64,000 nucleotides of DNA from Solibacillus silvestris (GCA_001586195.1 CP014609.1:966001-1030000); one strand, 5' to 3'; positions 8,228 through 16,452 are shown, counted from the stretch's first letter. Made by a program: numbers and translations. Notes: a model not told the origin generated them from the letters alone.

Positions 8228-8471
8228 TTTATAAAATTGATTGGAATGGAGGGCGAGTGTTCGTGCTGACGGTTTCACCTTTCGCACTGTGAAAACATTA
8301 GCTGAGGGCTATGCCTTTCGCTACAAGCAAGCTTCCTGCGGGAATAGCGTGACGCCTGAGACTAGGAACAAAAGCTAAGAACGCCACGTCCTGTGGCAAC
8401 GCTTTTGTGACCAACATCCTGTTGGCCTCACGCCCGCGGAAAGCGTCCCGGAATGGAAATCAATTTTTAAG
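8228..8471. repeat. Dispersed intergenic repeat with structured core (copy 1)
   Basis: This gene-free stretch is GC-richer than its flanks. Both ends carry AAATTGATT in inverted orientation next to GGAATGGA, and the right part reads GCCCGCGGAAAGCGTCCCGG. From memory, such ends are typical of intergenic repeats scattered through Bacillaceae genomes. Inside are hairpins, including a 57-nt core at 8369-8425 whose architecture recurs at 28045-28101. Left-arm CTGCGGG and CGTGA can also pair with right-arm CCCGCGG and TCACG. Confidence 0.65.
8369..8425 (+). other. 57-nt structured element, copy 1 (two tandem 5-bp hairpins)
   Basis: Outer stem CAAAAGC/GCTTTTG (8369-8375 with 8401-8407) encloses TAAGAAC and hairpin GCCAC-GTCCT-GTGGC. 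TGA and a second hairpin, CCAAC-ATCCT-GTTGG (8411-8425), follow. Copy 2 at 28045-28101 has the same lengths throughout with different stem sequences. The strand on which it acts, and whether it acts as RNA or DNA, are unknown. Confidence 0.65.
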
Positions 8472-8477
8472 CACAGC

Positions 8478-8513
8478 AAAAAGCCATTTTTCTCCCGGAG
8501 AAAAATGGCTTTT
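8478..8513 (-). terminator. Terminator of the VanZ-like/aldo-keto reductase operon
   Basis: A long stem of AAAGCCATTTTTCTCC with its complement starts at the stop of the leftward VanZ-like gene. The minus strand ends in a T run. Confidence 0.8.
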
Positions 8514-8515
8514 GG

Positions 8516-8995
8516 TTATGTCCTACCTACTTTTTTTAATATAACAAAAATAAGTTTTGCCAACACTAACAATGTCAGTGCGCCACATGCATCGAGTACG
8601 ACATCTTCAACGAGGCCGCTGCGACCCGGGATCGTACTTTGGCGATATTCATCGAGACTTGCGATCAGTACGGTAGTAATAAAGGCAAGCAATGCTGCAA
8701 AGCGCCATTTCAGTTTCCGATACAAAATATAGACTATAACCGCTAATAAACCGTAGCCGAAAAAATGCGTTGCTTTCCGAATAAGAAATTCAAGGAATTG
8801 AAAGTAGCCGCGAGTATCGACTGATATAATTTTTCCCCAATAAGGAATTTCAAATTGACTTAACCATTCTTCAAATGGCTTGTCTTTTAAAAGGTCTTTT
8901 AACGCCGGAATAATCGTTTGCTGTTCATAGCTCATATTGGACATGACGATGACCACCATTACCCCGACAATGACAAGAGCAATCCATTTTTTCAT
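8516..8995 (-). CDS. VanZ-like family membrane protein
   Basis: A 159-residue protein with an N-terminal membrane segment, an external loop and three more helices. The VanZ-family signature is visible as ATHFFGYGLLA followed by DEYRQSTIPGRSG and DVVLDACGAL. VanZ-like proteins occur widely in Firmicutes; the founding member gives low-level teicoplanin resistance, but most chromosomal relatives have no known function. It overlaps the upstream aldo/keto reductase by 4 bp, so the two form an operon. Confidence 0.85.
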   Translation of the reverse strand: MKKWIALVIVGVMVVIVMSNMSYEQQTIIPALKDLLKDKPFEEWLSQFEIPYWGKIISVDTRGYFQFLEFLIRKATHFFGYGLLAVIVYILYRKLKWRFAALLAFITTVLIASLDEYRQSTIPGRSGLVEDVVLDACGALTLLVLAKLIFVILKKVGRT

Positions 8996-9882
8996 CTATG
9001 CTCAGTGTAACGGTCGGTTTTCGTCCATTTGTCGATCTCCGAAATATTTTGCAGCGATTGCGCTTTTTCATAGGCATCCAGATTTTGTTTCAGTTGTGTA
9101 AGTGTACGCGCACCGATGACTGTTGAAGCAACCGTTGGATACTGTAAATTGAAAGCGAGGGCTGCTGCATGAACATCGCCGAATTGCTGTTCGATTTTCT
9201 GCAATACATCGTTTGCAGCCGCTTCATCGTAACTCATAAAGGGCTTTAAGCGTGTGCGCCATTCATTTGTCAGCAAGCCTTTTGCAATTGATCCGCGTGT
9301 TACCACAGAAGCGCCAGTCTGTTGAATCAAATCGAAGAATTCACTTGCACGTTCATCAAAAATATTAAACTGCATCATATTGCTGATTGCATCACTGTTT
9401 TGCAGAAATGGCATGAACACATTCGGTCGGATGGAGGAAATGCCATATTCGCGAATAAGTCCTTCTTTTTTCAGGCTTTCAAATGTGTCGGTAATTTCTT
9501 CCCAATTATCTTCAGTCGTTCCGCCATGTAGCTGGTAAAGATCCAGGTAATCGGTCTGTAGACGCTGCAGACTGTCACGTACAGCTTTATTAATATAATT
9601 TGCGGACGTATCCCAGCCCCATCCTTCCTTTCCTTCTTCCCAACGATTTCCGACTTTTGATGCCAGGTAAATATTGTGGCGGTGTTGTTTCAGTGCAGTG
9701 CCAACAACTTTTTCATTTTCTCCCTTATTATACAGGTCTGCGGTATCAAAATAATTAATGCCTGCATCAATTGCAGCATGAATGACCTCTTCTGCTTCTG
9801 CTGGATTTGGAGGTAATGACATACAGCCTAGACTAATTTCAGAAATATGAAGATTGCTTGTACCTAATTGTCGTTTTTTCAT
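8992..9882 (-). CDS. Aldo/keto reductase (YqkF-like)
   Basis: A 296-residue NAD(P)H-dependent oxidoreductase with the AKR barrel. The catalytic tetrad is visible: Asp and Tyr in FDTADLYNKGENE, Lys in LASKVGN and His in LYQLHGG. The C-terminal part has STVIGARTLTQLKQN, which binds the cofactor phosphate in this family. A good ribosome binding site precedes the ATG. Together with nudF next door this mirrors the yqkF-nudF neighbourhood of B. subtilis. The physiological substrate is unknown. Confidence 0.9.
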   Translation of the reverse strand: MKKRQLGTSNLHISEISLGCMSLPPNPAEAEEVIHAAIDAGINYFDTADLYNKGENEKVVGTALKQHRHNIYLASKVGNRWEEGKEGWGWDTSANYINKAVRDSLQRLQTDYLDLYQLHGGTTEDNWEEITDTFESLKKEGLIREYGISSIRPNVFMPFLQNSDAISNMMQFNIFDERASEFFDLIQQTGASVVTRGSIAKGLLTNEWRTRLKPFMSYDEAAANDVLQKIEQQFGDVHAAALAFNLQYPTVASTVIGARTLTQLKQNLDAYEKAQSLQNISEIDKWTKTDRYTEHR

Positions 9883-9970
9883 CTTAATTTCCTCCCTGGT
9901 TCAATATTTTAGAAAAGCTCTTACTAATGGTACAATGAATAGAAGCAAGAGAACAAGTGGAGGCATGGTC

Positions 9971-10516
9971 ATGAAAAAATTTGAAGAAAAAACAATTCAA
10001 TCTCAACCCATTTATTCCGGGAAGGTTATTTCATTAAAAGTAGACGATGTATCGCTTCCGAACGGTGAAACAGGGAAGCGCGAAATTATTAATCATCCAG
10101 GTGCAGTTGCAGTAATTGCCATCACAGAAAACAATAAATTTTTACTTGTGGAACAATACCGTAAAGCTCTTGAACGTTCCATTATAGAGATTCCTGCCGG
10201 TAAGCTGGAAAAAGGGGAGGAGCCTATTGTAACGGCTCGCCGTGAGCTGGAGGAAGAAACGGGGTATACGTCTGATCATTTCGAATTTGTTCAGGCTTTC
10301 GCAACTTCACCGGGATTTGCGGATGAAATTATTCATATTTACGTAGCCGAAAAGTTAAAAAAATTAGACATTCCGGTTGATTTGGATGAAGATGAATTTG
10401 TAGAGTTAATGGAAGTATCGCTGGAAGAAGCTGAAGCGATGGTTGCGGACGGCCGTATTTACGATGCCAAAACGGCTTTTGCGATTTTATGGTTGAAGTT
10501 AAAAATGAATATTTAA
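9971..10516 (+). CDS. nudF: ADP-ribose pyrophosphatase (Nudix)
   Basis: A 181-residue Nudix hydrolase. The Nudix box is complete: GKLEKGEEP followed by ARRELEEETGY. The N-terminal part (SQPIYSGKVISLKVDDVSL) and the proline-containing ATSPGFADE segment fit ADP-ribose pyrophosphatases of the NudF/YqkG type, which split ADP-ribose to AMP and ribose 5-phosphate. I chose the ATG at 9971, 7 bases after GGAGG; an ATG six bases earlier almost touches that site. It is divergent from the aldo/keto reductase gene. Confidence 0.93.
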   Translation: MKKFEEKTIQSQPIYSGKVISLKVDDVSLPNGETGKREIINHPGAVAVIAITENNKFLLVEQYRKALERSIIEIPAGKLEKGEEPIVTARRELEEETGYTSDHFEFVQAFATSPGFADEIIHIYVAEKLKKLDIPVDLDEDEFVELMEVSLEEAEAMVADGRIYDAKTAFAILWLKLKMNI

Positions 10517-10582
10517 ATCAATAATTGTTTACGCATAAGGACAATTTATGTGCATAAGTTGTATGGACAAGGAGGCGTCCAA

Positions 10583-11092
10583 ATGCGTAAATATCTATAT
10601 ATTCAATATACTTCGATGATTGTCGTATGTTTCATTTGTGGTGTGGTATGTTATCAGTTATTCGATATTGGACAAGTGCAGCAAATTATTAAATATAGTG
10701 ATCGTAGACTGCTCCAAATGGAAAAACCTGAATTGCTTTGGAGTGTAGTTCCTTTCATAGTTGCCTTAAGTATTGTATTATTCTTTTCGACACATAAATA
10801 TTTGCCGCGTATCGGCCTTATTTTTATTGCGATTAAAGTAACATTTTTAGGCTTTAGCTCGGTCTATTTACTCGTACAGCATGAATCTATTAAACTCTAT
10901 GCATTTTGGTGGTTTCCGTTTCAGTTAATATATTGTGTATTGTTAATTATGCTTTACCAAATAACAACTAAAACTACTAATAGACGAGCATTGAAAACGG
11001 TGATGCCATGGAAAAAGGTAATTTTCCTTATAGTGGTGATGATAATTGTTTTTGCAGTCGAATATTTAGCAATTACTTATTTATTTAAATAA
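10583..11092 (+). CDS. Five-helix membrane protein in the position of spoIIM
   Basis: A 169-residue protein with about five hydrophobic segments (6-28, 50-68, 76-99, 108-130 and 144-166) and little soluble sequence. The ATG follows AAGGAGG. It lies between nudF and fur, where B. subtilis has spoIIM, and the helix count matches SpoIIM. It is shorter than SpoIIM (about 210), however, and I do not see that family's conserved motifs. It may be a much diverged SpoIIM or an unrelated protein. Confidence 0.7.
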   Translation: MRKYLYIQYTSMIVVCFICGVVCYQLFDIGQVQQIIKYSDRRLLQMEKPELLWSVVPFIVALSIVLFFSTHKYLPRIGLIFIAIKVTFLGFSSVYLLVQHESIKLYAFWWFPFQLIYCVLLIMLYQITTKTTNRRALKTVMPWKKVIFLIVVMIIVFAVEYLAITYLFK

Positions 11093-11100
11093 TCATTATC
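11082..11100. promoter_or_regulatory. Candidate Fur box upstream of fur
   Basis: The right half TAATCATTATC matches the classic Fur box exactly, and 14 of 19 positions match overall. It directly abuts the -35 hexamer of the fur promoter, which suggests autoregulation. It overlaps the end of the upstream coding region. Confidence 0.45.
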
Positions 11101-11130
11101 TTGTAATGAGATTTACTCATTTGGTATAAT
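11101..11130 (+). promoter_or_regulatory. SigA-type promoter of fur
   Basis: TTGTAA (11101-11106), an 18-bp spacer and TATAAT (11125-11130), 26 bp before the start codon. Confidence 0.6.
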
Positions 11131-11156
11131 GAAAAGAGTTTAGGAGGGCGTCACAT

Positions 11157-11624
11157 ATGGAGAGCCGTATTGATCGAATTAAAAAGCAACTGCATAGTGC
11201 GAGCTATAAGCTGACGCCACAGCGAGAAGCAACAGTAGCGGTTTTATTGGAGCATGAGGAAGATCATTTAAGTGCTGAGGATGTTTACTTATTAGTAAAA
11301 GAAAAGGCACCAGAGATTGGACTAGCTACTGTATACCGTACACTGGAGCTTTTAACAGAGCTGAAAATTGTCGATAAAATTAATTTTGGTGATGGTGTAT
11401 CCCGTTATGATTTACGTCAAGAGGGCGCGAAGCATTTCCATCATCATTTAGTTTGTATCGAATGTGGCGCAGTAGATGAAATTCAAGAAGATTTACTAGA
11501 AGATGTAGAAGAAATTGTGGAGAAACGTTGGAACTTTATTATCAAAGATCACCGTCTGACATTCCATGGCATCTGCTGGCGTTGTCATGACAATAATGAC
11601 AACTCTGGAGACAGCGATGCATAA
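11157..11624 (+). CDS. fur: Ferric uptake regulator Fur
   Basis: A 155-residue Fur-family repressor. The N-terminal winged helix includes YKLTPQREATVAVLLEHEED and the recognition region GLATVYRTLELL. The metal-binding part has KHFHHHLVCIECG and a second Cys pair in GICWRCHD. The position between nudF and xerD matches ferric Fur of B. subtilis rather than PerR or Zur. AGGAGG precedes the ATG. A candidate Fur box at its own promoter supports autoregulation. Confidence 0.93.
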   Translation: MESRIDRIKKQLHSASYKLTPQREATVAVLLEHEEDHLSAEDVYLLVKEKAPEIGLATVYRTLELLTELKIVDKINFGDGVSRYDLRQEGAKHFHHHLVCIECGAVDEIQEDLLEDVEEIVEKRWNFIIKDHRLTFHGICWRCHDNNDNSGDSDA

Positions 11625-11633
11625 TCTATAATC

Positions 11634-11668
11634 AAAAAAAGAGCAGCGTATCCAGCTGTTCTTTTTTT
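11634..11668 (+). terminator. Rho-independent terminator after fur
   Basis: Stem GAGCAGC/GCTGTTC flanked by A7 and T7, so it can work in both directions. Confidence 0.8.
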
Positions 11669-11757
11669 GTGTGTAAAAATAGAATTGAAGAATTCTATGT
11701 TCACTGGCTCGTTCGTGGAATAGACGGAGAAATCCAATTAGTTCTCAGCAGACAGTA

Positions 11758-11800
11758 AAAAAACTCCATTTCCCTCATTTGAGGAAAATGGAGTTTTTAA
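11758..11800 (-). terminator. Terminator of the general stress gene
   Basis: A stem of AAACTCCATTT with its complement around CCTC/GAGG lies 10 bp beyond the leftward stop, with A/T runs on both sides. Confidence 0.75.
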
Positions 11801-11809
11801 TATTTTTAT

Positions 11810-12154
11810 TTATTTCCCAGGATGATGGGCAACAATCAGGACCTTACCTGCATCCAGATCATTCTTTGCTGATGCATGTTCACTTTCGCCTACACCAATA
11901 TCAGCAAGCTGGTGGTGCAGATCTTCAGGAGTACTTTGGAAGAAATTTTTGATCGATGCCAGGAATCCTTTGTCATCTTCCGTTGTTTCAGGCGTTTTGC
12001 TCGCATCCACATTGAAAAAGTCTGCAATGTCTTCTGCACGCTTGTTGCTGTTTGCGAAAACATGAATATGATCGCGATCATAGCCCTCGGTAATAAATGA
12101 TTCGATTACTGATTTTGCTTGCACACCGTTTTCTACTGATTTGATAATTGCCAT
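11810..12154 (-). CDS. General stress protein, YflT/17M family
   Basis: A 114-residue acidic soluble protein. The N-terminal half (KSVENGVQAKSVIESFITEGYDRDHIHVFANS) and the later STPEDLHHQLADIGVGE match the heat-induced stress protein YflT family. The exact function is unknown; members are SigB-dependent in B. subtilis. A SigB-like promoter lies 37-62 bp upstream, which agrees with that. The gene is monocistronic with its own terminator. Confidence 0.85.
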   Translation of the reverse strand: MAIIKSVENGVQAKSVIESFITEGYDRDHIHVFANSNKRAEDIADFFNVDASKTPETTEDDKGFLASIKNFFQSTPEDLHHQLADIGVGESEHASAKNDLDAGKVLIVAHHPGK

Positions 12155-12190
12155 ATATATACACTCTCCTTTTGTATGAATACTTATTGT

Positions 12191-12216
12191 ATTCCCGAAG
12201 CTCTTACAATTAAAAC
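12191..12216 (-). promoter_or_regulatory. SigB-type general stress promoter
   Basis: On the minus strand GTTTTA, a 14-bp spacer and GGGAAT; the SigB consensus is GTTTAA and GGGTAT with 12-15 bp. It lies just upstream of the YflT-family gene. Confidence 0.6.
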
Positions 12217-12290
12217 GTTACGAGATTCATACTGTCGTATTAAACTTTCAGGAGAATGTGCATACAGATGAAAATTATCTTGTATACAGG

Positions 12291-13607
12291 TTACTGTTCA
12301 ATAAGATCATGCACTTTTTTGATCTCTAAAAATTGTAGCTGATGACCATCAATTTCATGGATCTTAAATGCATAGTTTTCAAATATAAATGTATCTTCAA
12401 TATTCAGGTCAGGCATGTTTGTGAAGTACCAGCCGCCGATTGTATCAACATTCGCGTCTTCGATGTCCAGAAAGAGCAATTTAGAAATATCTTCAAGCAA
12501 TACTTTCGAGTAGACTAAATAATGGTCTTCACCGATTTTCCGAATATCTGAAACTTCATCATCGTCAAACTCATCACGGATTTCACCAACAAGTTCCTCC
12601 AATATATCTTCAACGGTAATCATGCCGCTCGTACCACCGTATTCATCGAGCAAAATGGCAATGTGAATACGTTTTTTCTGCATAATCTGAAGTAAACTTT
12701 GAATAGGGGTTGTTTCAATTGTATGGATAACGGGATTGATGAAGTCTTCAAGCTTAAATGTTGCCGGGTCAATCCGATTATTCATACCAAGTGTTAAAAA
12801 ATCTTTAATATTTAAAAAACCTAATATATTATCGCGGTCCCCATTGTAAACTGGGTAGCGGGTATAGCGTTCCTCTGAAACTTGTGTTAACACTTCCTCG
12901 AACGTTGCAGTTACATCGAAACCGATAATATCTGTTCGGGGAACCATAATTTCACGTGCGATTTTATCGTCGAATTCAAACACATTGTTTACATATTTTA
13001 ATTCATTGACATTAATCTCGCCGGATTTGTAGCTCTCCGATAGAAGAAGGCGCAATTCCTCTTCAGTATGTGAGAGTTCATGTTCGCTCGCTGGTCGCAT
13101 ACCGAACAATTTTAATAATAAACGTGCAGAACCATTTAATAGCCAGATTAAAGGGAACATAAGCTTATAGAATAATTGAATAGGCTTTGCGAATGCCAGT
13201 GTAATAGCTTCTGCTCTTTGAATAGCAATCGTTTTAGGTGCAAGTTCACCTACTACTACGTGGAAGAAAGTCGCTAAAAAGAATGCGCCACCTAATGTAA
13301 ACCAATGAATATATTCTGTGCCAATTCCGATCGATTCGAACAGTGGGTGAAGTATAAACTCAAATGTGGATTCACCGACCATACCGATTCCTAGTGCTGT
13401 TACCGTAATACCTAATTGACAGGCCGATAAATATTCATCAAGGTGGGTTGTTACATTTTTAGCTGAAACGGAACCGGCTTTACCTTCAGCTACAAGTTGG
13501 TCAATACGGGATTGACGTACTTTTACGATCGCAAATTCCGTTGCAACGAAAAAGGCAGTAAAAGCGATTAAAACCGAGAAAATAATTAAGTTAATGATTG
13601 TGGTCAA
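12291..13607 (-). CDS. CorC/HlyC-type transporter (DUF21-CBS), YhdP/MpfA-like
   Basis: A 438-residue protein with an N-terminal DUF21 membrane domain (four helices within about 1-190, with TAFFVATEFAIVKVR), two CBS domains (about 210-335) and a C-terminal CorC_HlyC domain (about 350-430). The family includes magnesium efflux proteins such as MpfA/YhdP. The upstream MerR-like gene fits the B. subtilis yhdQ-yhdP pair. The start codon appears to be TTG; the strong Shine-Dalgarno lies about 30 bases upstream with a 9-bp hairpin between (see findings). Confidence 0.85.
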   Translation of the reverse strand: MTTIINLIIFSVLIAFTAFFVATEFAIVKVRQSRIDQLVAEGKAGSVSAKNVTTHLDEYLSACQLGITVTALGIGMVGESTFEFILHPLFESIGIGTEYIHWFTLGGAFFLATFFHVVVGELAPKTIAIQRAEAITLAFAKPIQLFYKLMFPLIWLLNGSARLLLKLFGMRPASEHELSHTEEELRLLLSESYKSGEINVNELKYVNNVFEFDDKIAREIMVPRTDIIGFDVTATFEEVLTQVSEERYTRYPVYNGDRDNILGFLNIKDFLTLGMNNRIDPATFKLEDFINPVIHTIETTPIQSLLQIMQKKRIHIAILLDEYGGTSGMITVEDILEELVGEIRDEFDDDEVSDIRKIGEDHYLVYSKVLLEDISKLLFLDIEDANVDTIGGWYFTNMPDLNIEDTFIFENYAFKIHEIDGHQLQFLEIKKVHDLIEQ

Positions 13608-13612
13608 ACGAG

Positions 13613-13646
13613 CGTCCTACTCACGAAGTAGAACGTTCACCTCCTA
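13613..13646 (-). promoter_or_regulatory. Shine-Dalgarno plus hairpin ahead of a TTG start
   Basis: Minus-strand TAGGAGGTG (13638-13646) overlaps the stop of the upstream gene. Immediately after it a 9-bp stem (13613-13621 with 13627-13635, loop of 5) fills the space up to the TTG at 13607. Folding would bring the site close to the start codon. Confidence 0.5.
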
Positions 13647-14039
13647 GTTATTTAAAATTAATAATAGTGATTGCATGAGTGCAACACTTTCAGGCGACAC
13701 TTTTTTTCGAAGCTTCTGCCGCTCTTTGTCATCTAAATGCTCCATTAATACCGTTACATCATGTTCAAGCTTACGCATTTGCAATCGAATATCCTGAATA
13801 TCAATTTCTTCGGGTTCTTCTTTAGAAGGTCCAAGTAAGCTGTGAATCTCTTCAAGGCACTTGCCAAGCTTCTTCTGCTCTTCAATCCAGTGTATACGTT
13901 CAATCATCTCTTTATCATAATAGCGATAATTGGATGCCGAACGTTCAACTTTTAGAAGGCCCAAATTCGTATAATAATCAATAGTTCGTTTCGTTACACC
14001 TGTTGCTGCAGCAAGCTCTCCGATTTTTAGTTTGTCGAT
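13644..14039 (-). CDS. MerR-family regulator (YhdQ-like) without a normal start codon
   Basis: The frame encodes a MerR-type winged helix starting IDKLKIGELAAATGV and TKRTIDYYTNLGLLKVE, then NYRYYDKEMIERIHWIEEQKK and a dimerisation helix; about 131 residues. Upstream in frame comes TTT GGG ATC, preceded by TAA at 14046-14048, with no ATG, GTG or TTG before the recognition helix. The start drawn here is the ATC. A TTG with good SD spacing (GAGGTG) exists but is one base out of frame. A non-canonical start, a frameshift mutation or a sequencing error are all possible. It likely controls the CorC-type gene 36 bp downstream. Confidence 0.7.
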   Translation of the reverse strand: MDKLKIGELAAATGVTKRTIDYYTNLGLLKVERSASNYRYYDKEMIERIHWIEEQKKLGKCLEEIHSLLGPSKEEPEEIDIQDIRLQMRKLEHDVTVLMEHLDDKERQKLRKKVSPESVALMQSLLLILNN

Positions 14040-14229
14040 CCCAAATTATCACCTCTATCTGTCACGTTTTACTTTCAAGAATACCGCAAATAGTACATTT
14101 TGTAAATGGAAGCTATTACATATGAACAGTGTGTTTTGTTGAAAAAATGGATCATCGAAGGATAAAACGTCACTTCAATTGTACGAAAATGGTAATATAG
14201 ATGTATAGAATGCAAGAGGGGCGATTTTT

Positions 14230-15132
14230 ATGCAAGCTTTAAAAGATTCAATAGAAGATTATCTACATTTTATTAAAGTGGAACGGCAGCTTTCTGATAA
14301 TACACTACAATCCTATAAGCGTGATTTAGTCGCATATGCCCGTCACATCCATTTTGAACAGCAGATTATGGAATTTGATAACGTTATGCGCGAACATATT
14401 TTGCTTTATTTGGACAGCTTACGTTCTGTAGGGAAGTCATCGAAGACCATTTCAAGACAAATTTCATCGATTCGTTCCTTTCATCAGTTTTTATTGAGGG
14501 AAAAGGTGACAAATCAAGATCCTACCGTTCATTTAGAAATGCCTAAAAAAGAACTGTCCTTACCAAAAGTATTATCAATAGAAGAAATTGATGCACTTTT
14601 GACAGCACCGTCCGTTGAAAAACCACAGGGCACAAGGGATATAGCGATTTTGGAAATGATGTATGGTTCCGGTATGCGTATAAGCGAACTGATTGACCTG
14701 AACTTGGAGGATGTTCATTTGACGATGGGCTTTGTCCGTGTGTTTGGTAAAGGCGGTAAAGAGCGGATTATTCCACTCGGTCGAAGTGCGATTCAGGCAT
14801 GTATCAATTATTTGGAACAGGCGCGGCCTCAGCTTTTAGGTGATGCATTAAAAAATGATGCGTTTTTCATTACACAGAGAGGGAAAAGATTCACAAGACA
14901 AGGCTGCTGGAAGATCATTAAAGAGCATGCAGCAACAGCAGGTATTTCCAAAGAGATTACACCGCATGTTCTGCGTCATTCCTTTGCGACACATCTGATA
15001 GAAAACGGGGCAGATCTACGTGCAGTACAGGAGCTTTTAGGACACGCAGATATATCGACGACCCAGATTTATACACATGTAAGCAAAACTCGTTTATCGG
15101 AAGTATATAAACAATTCCATCCGCGTGCTTAA
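14230..15132 (+). CDS. xerD: Tyrosine site-specific recombinase XerD
   Basis: A 300-residue tyrosine recombinase. The N-terminal SAM-like domain starts DSIEDYLHFIKVERQLSDN. The catalytic domain shows Arg in GMRISELI, the HVLRHSF box with Arg and His, the second His in ELLGHADISTTQ and Tyr in IYTHVS. The length and the position before deoB match XerD/RipX, which with XerC resolves chromosome dimers at dif. GAGGGG precedes the ATG. Confidence 0.95.
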   Translation: MQALKDSIEDYLHFIKVERQLSDNTLQSYKRDLVAYARHIHFEQQIMEFDNVMREHILLYLDSLRSVGKSSKTISRQISSIRSFHQFLLREKVTNQDPTVHLEMPKKELSLPKVLSIEEIDALLTAPSVEKPQGTRDIAILEMMYGSGMRISELIDLNLEDVHLTMGFVRVFGKGGKERIIPLGRSAIQACINYLEQARPQLLGDALKNDAFFITQRGKRFTRQGCWKIIKEHAATAGISKEITPHVLRHSFATHLIENGADLRAVQELLGHADISTTQIYTHVSKTRLSEVYKQFHPRA

Positions 15133-15273
15133 AAACGGCATAAACGCGTAAGACTAATGGGAAGCTTACTTTTTTCTATTAAAAATAATTCTTTCTGAAA
15201 TCGGATGTCTGACCTTTACTTTATTTAGACGTTTTATGTAAAATAGAATGAAAGAAGAGGAGTTGAAAGCATT

Positions 15274-16452
15274 ATGCAACCGTTTAAAAAAATACATGTA
15301 ATTGTAATGGACTCTGTTGGTATCGGTGAAGCACCGGATGCCGATAAATTTGGCGATGCTGGCTCAAATACATTAGGACATATCGCAGAAAAAATGAATG
15401 GCTTAAATATGCCGAATATGGAGAAATTGGGTTTATCGAATATTCGTGAACTTAAAGGGATTAATAAAACTGAAGAACCGGCTGCATTTTACGGCATGAT
15501 GCAAGAAGCATCTGTTGGTAAAGATACAATGACGGGTCACTGGGAGATTATGGGGCTTAACATCGATACGCCGTTTAAAGTATATCCTGAAGGCTTTCCT
15601 GAAGAACTGATTTCTAAGTTGGAAGCTGCAACTGGCCGCAAGGTGCTTTGTAATTTACCGTACAGTGGAACCGCTGTCATTGACGATTACGGTCCGGAAC
15701 ATATGGAAACAGGTGCAATTATTGTGTATACATCGGCAGACCCGGTTATGCAAATTGCAGCACATGAAGAAATTATTCCAGTAGAAGAACTTTATAAAAT
15801 TTGTGAAATTGCACGTAAACTAACGTTGGACGCTGAATTTTTAGTAGGTCGTGTCATTGCCCGCCCGTTCGTTGGCCAACCAGGCAATTTTACGCGTACA
15901 TCAAACCGTCATGACTATGCATTAACGCCATTTGGACGCACAACAATGGCTGAAATGAAGGACTCGAATCTTGATGTCATTGCAATCGGTAAAATCTCGG
16001 ACATCTTTAATGGTGACGGGGTAACAGAAGCGATCCGTACGAAAGACAACACGGACGGTATGGATAAGATGGCGGAAGTTGTTCGTCGTGATTTCCATGG
16101 CATTAGCTTCTTGAACCTAGTGGACTTCGATGCGAATTTTGGACACCGACGTGATCCAATTGGCTATGGTCAAGCATTGGAAGAATTTGACCGTCGTTTA
16201 CCGGAAGTTCTGGATGCTTTGTCAGCAGATGATTTGCTGATTATTACGGCAGATCACGGGAACGACCCGACATTCCCTGGTACAGACCATACACGTGAAT
16301 ACGTACCATTAATTGTTTACTCACCGCGCTTTACAGCTGGGGCAGAATTAGAGTTACGTGAAACATTTGCGGATATTGCAGCAACAATTGCAGATAATTT
16401 TAATATTGCGGCACCGCAGTTCGGAAAAAGCTTTTTAGCAGAGCTGAAATAA
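15274..16452 (+). CDS. deoB: Phosphopentomutase
   Basis: A 392-residue alkaline-phosphatase-superfamily enzyme. It interconverts (deoxy)ribose 1- and 5-phosphate in nucleoside salvage. Metal ligands are visible at both ends ([32 protein letters not shown]) and the phosphorylated Thr lies in [16 protein letters not shown] precedes the ATG. pdp starts 14 bp after it, so the two form a nucleoside catabolism operon; the usual pupG/punA between them in B. subtilis is missing. Confidence 0.96.
   Translation: MQPFKKIHVIVMDSVGIGEAPDADKFGDAGSNTLGHIAEKMNGLNMPNMEKLGLSNIRELKGINKTEEPAAFYGMMQEASVGKDTMTGHWEIMGLNIDTPFKVYPEGFPEELISKLEAATGRKVLCNLPYSGTAVIDDYGPEHMETGAIIVYTSADPVMQIAAHEEIIPVEELYKICEIARKLTLDAEFLVGRVIARPFVGQPGNFTRTSNRHDYALTPFGRTTMAEMKDSNLDVIAIGKISDIFNGDGVTEAIRTKDNTDGMDKMAEVVRRDFHGISFLNLVDFDANFGHRRDPIGYGQALEEFDRRLPEVLDALSADDLLIITADHGNDPTFPGTDHTREYVPLIVYSPRFTAGAELELRETFADIAATIADNFNIAAPQFGKSFLAELK

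Noticed and set aside
10583-11092. Direct naming of this gene as spoIIM
   Set aside because: Only position and helix count agree. The length is too short and the expected motifs were not seen, so the name was withheld.
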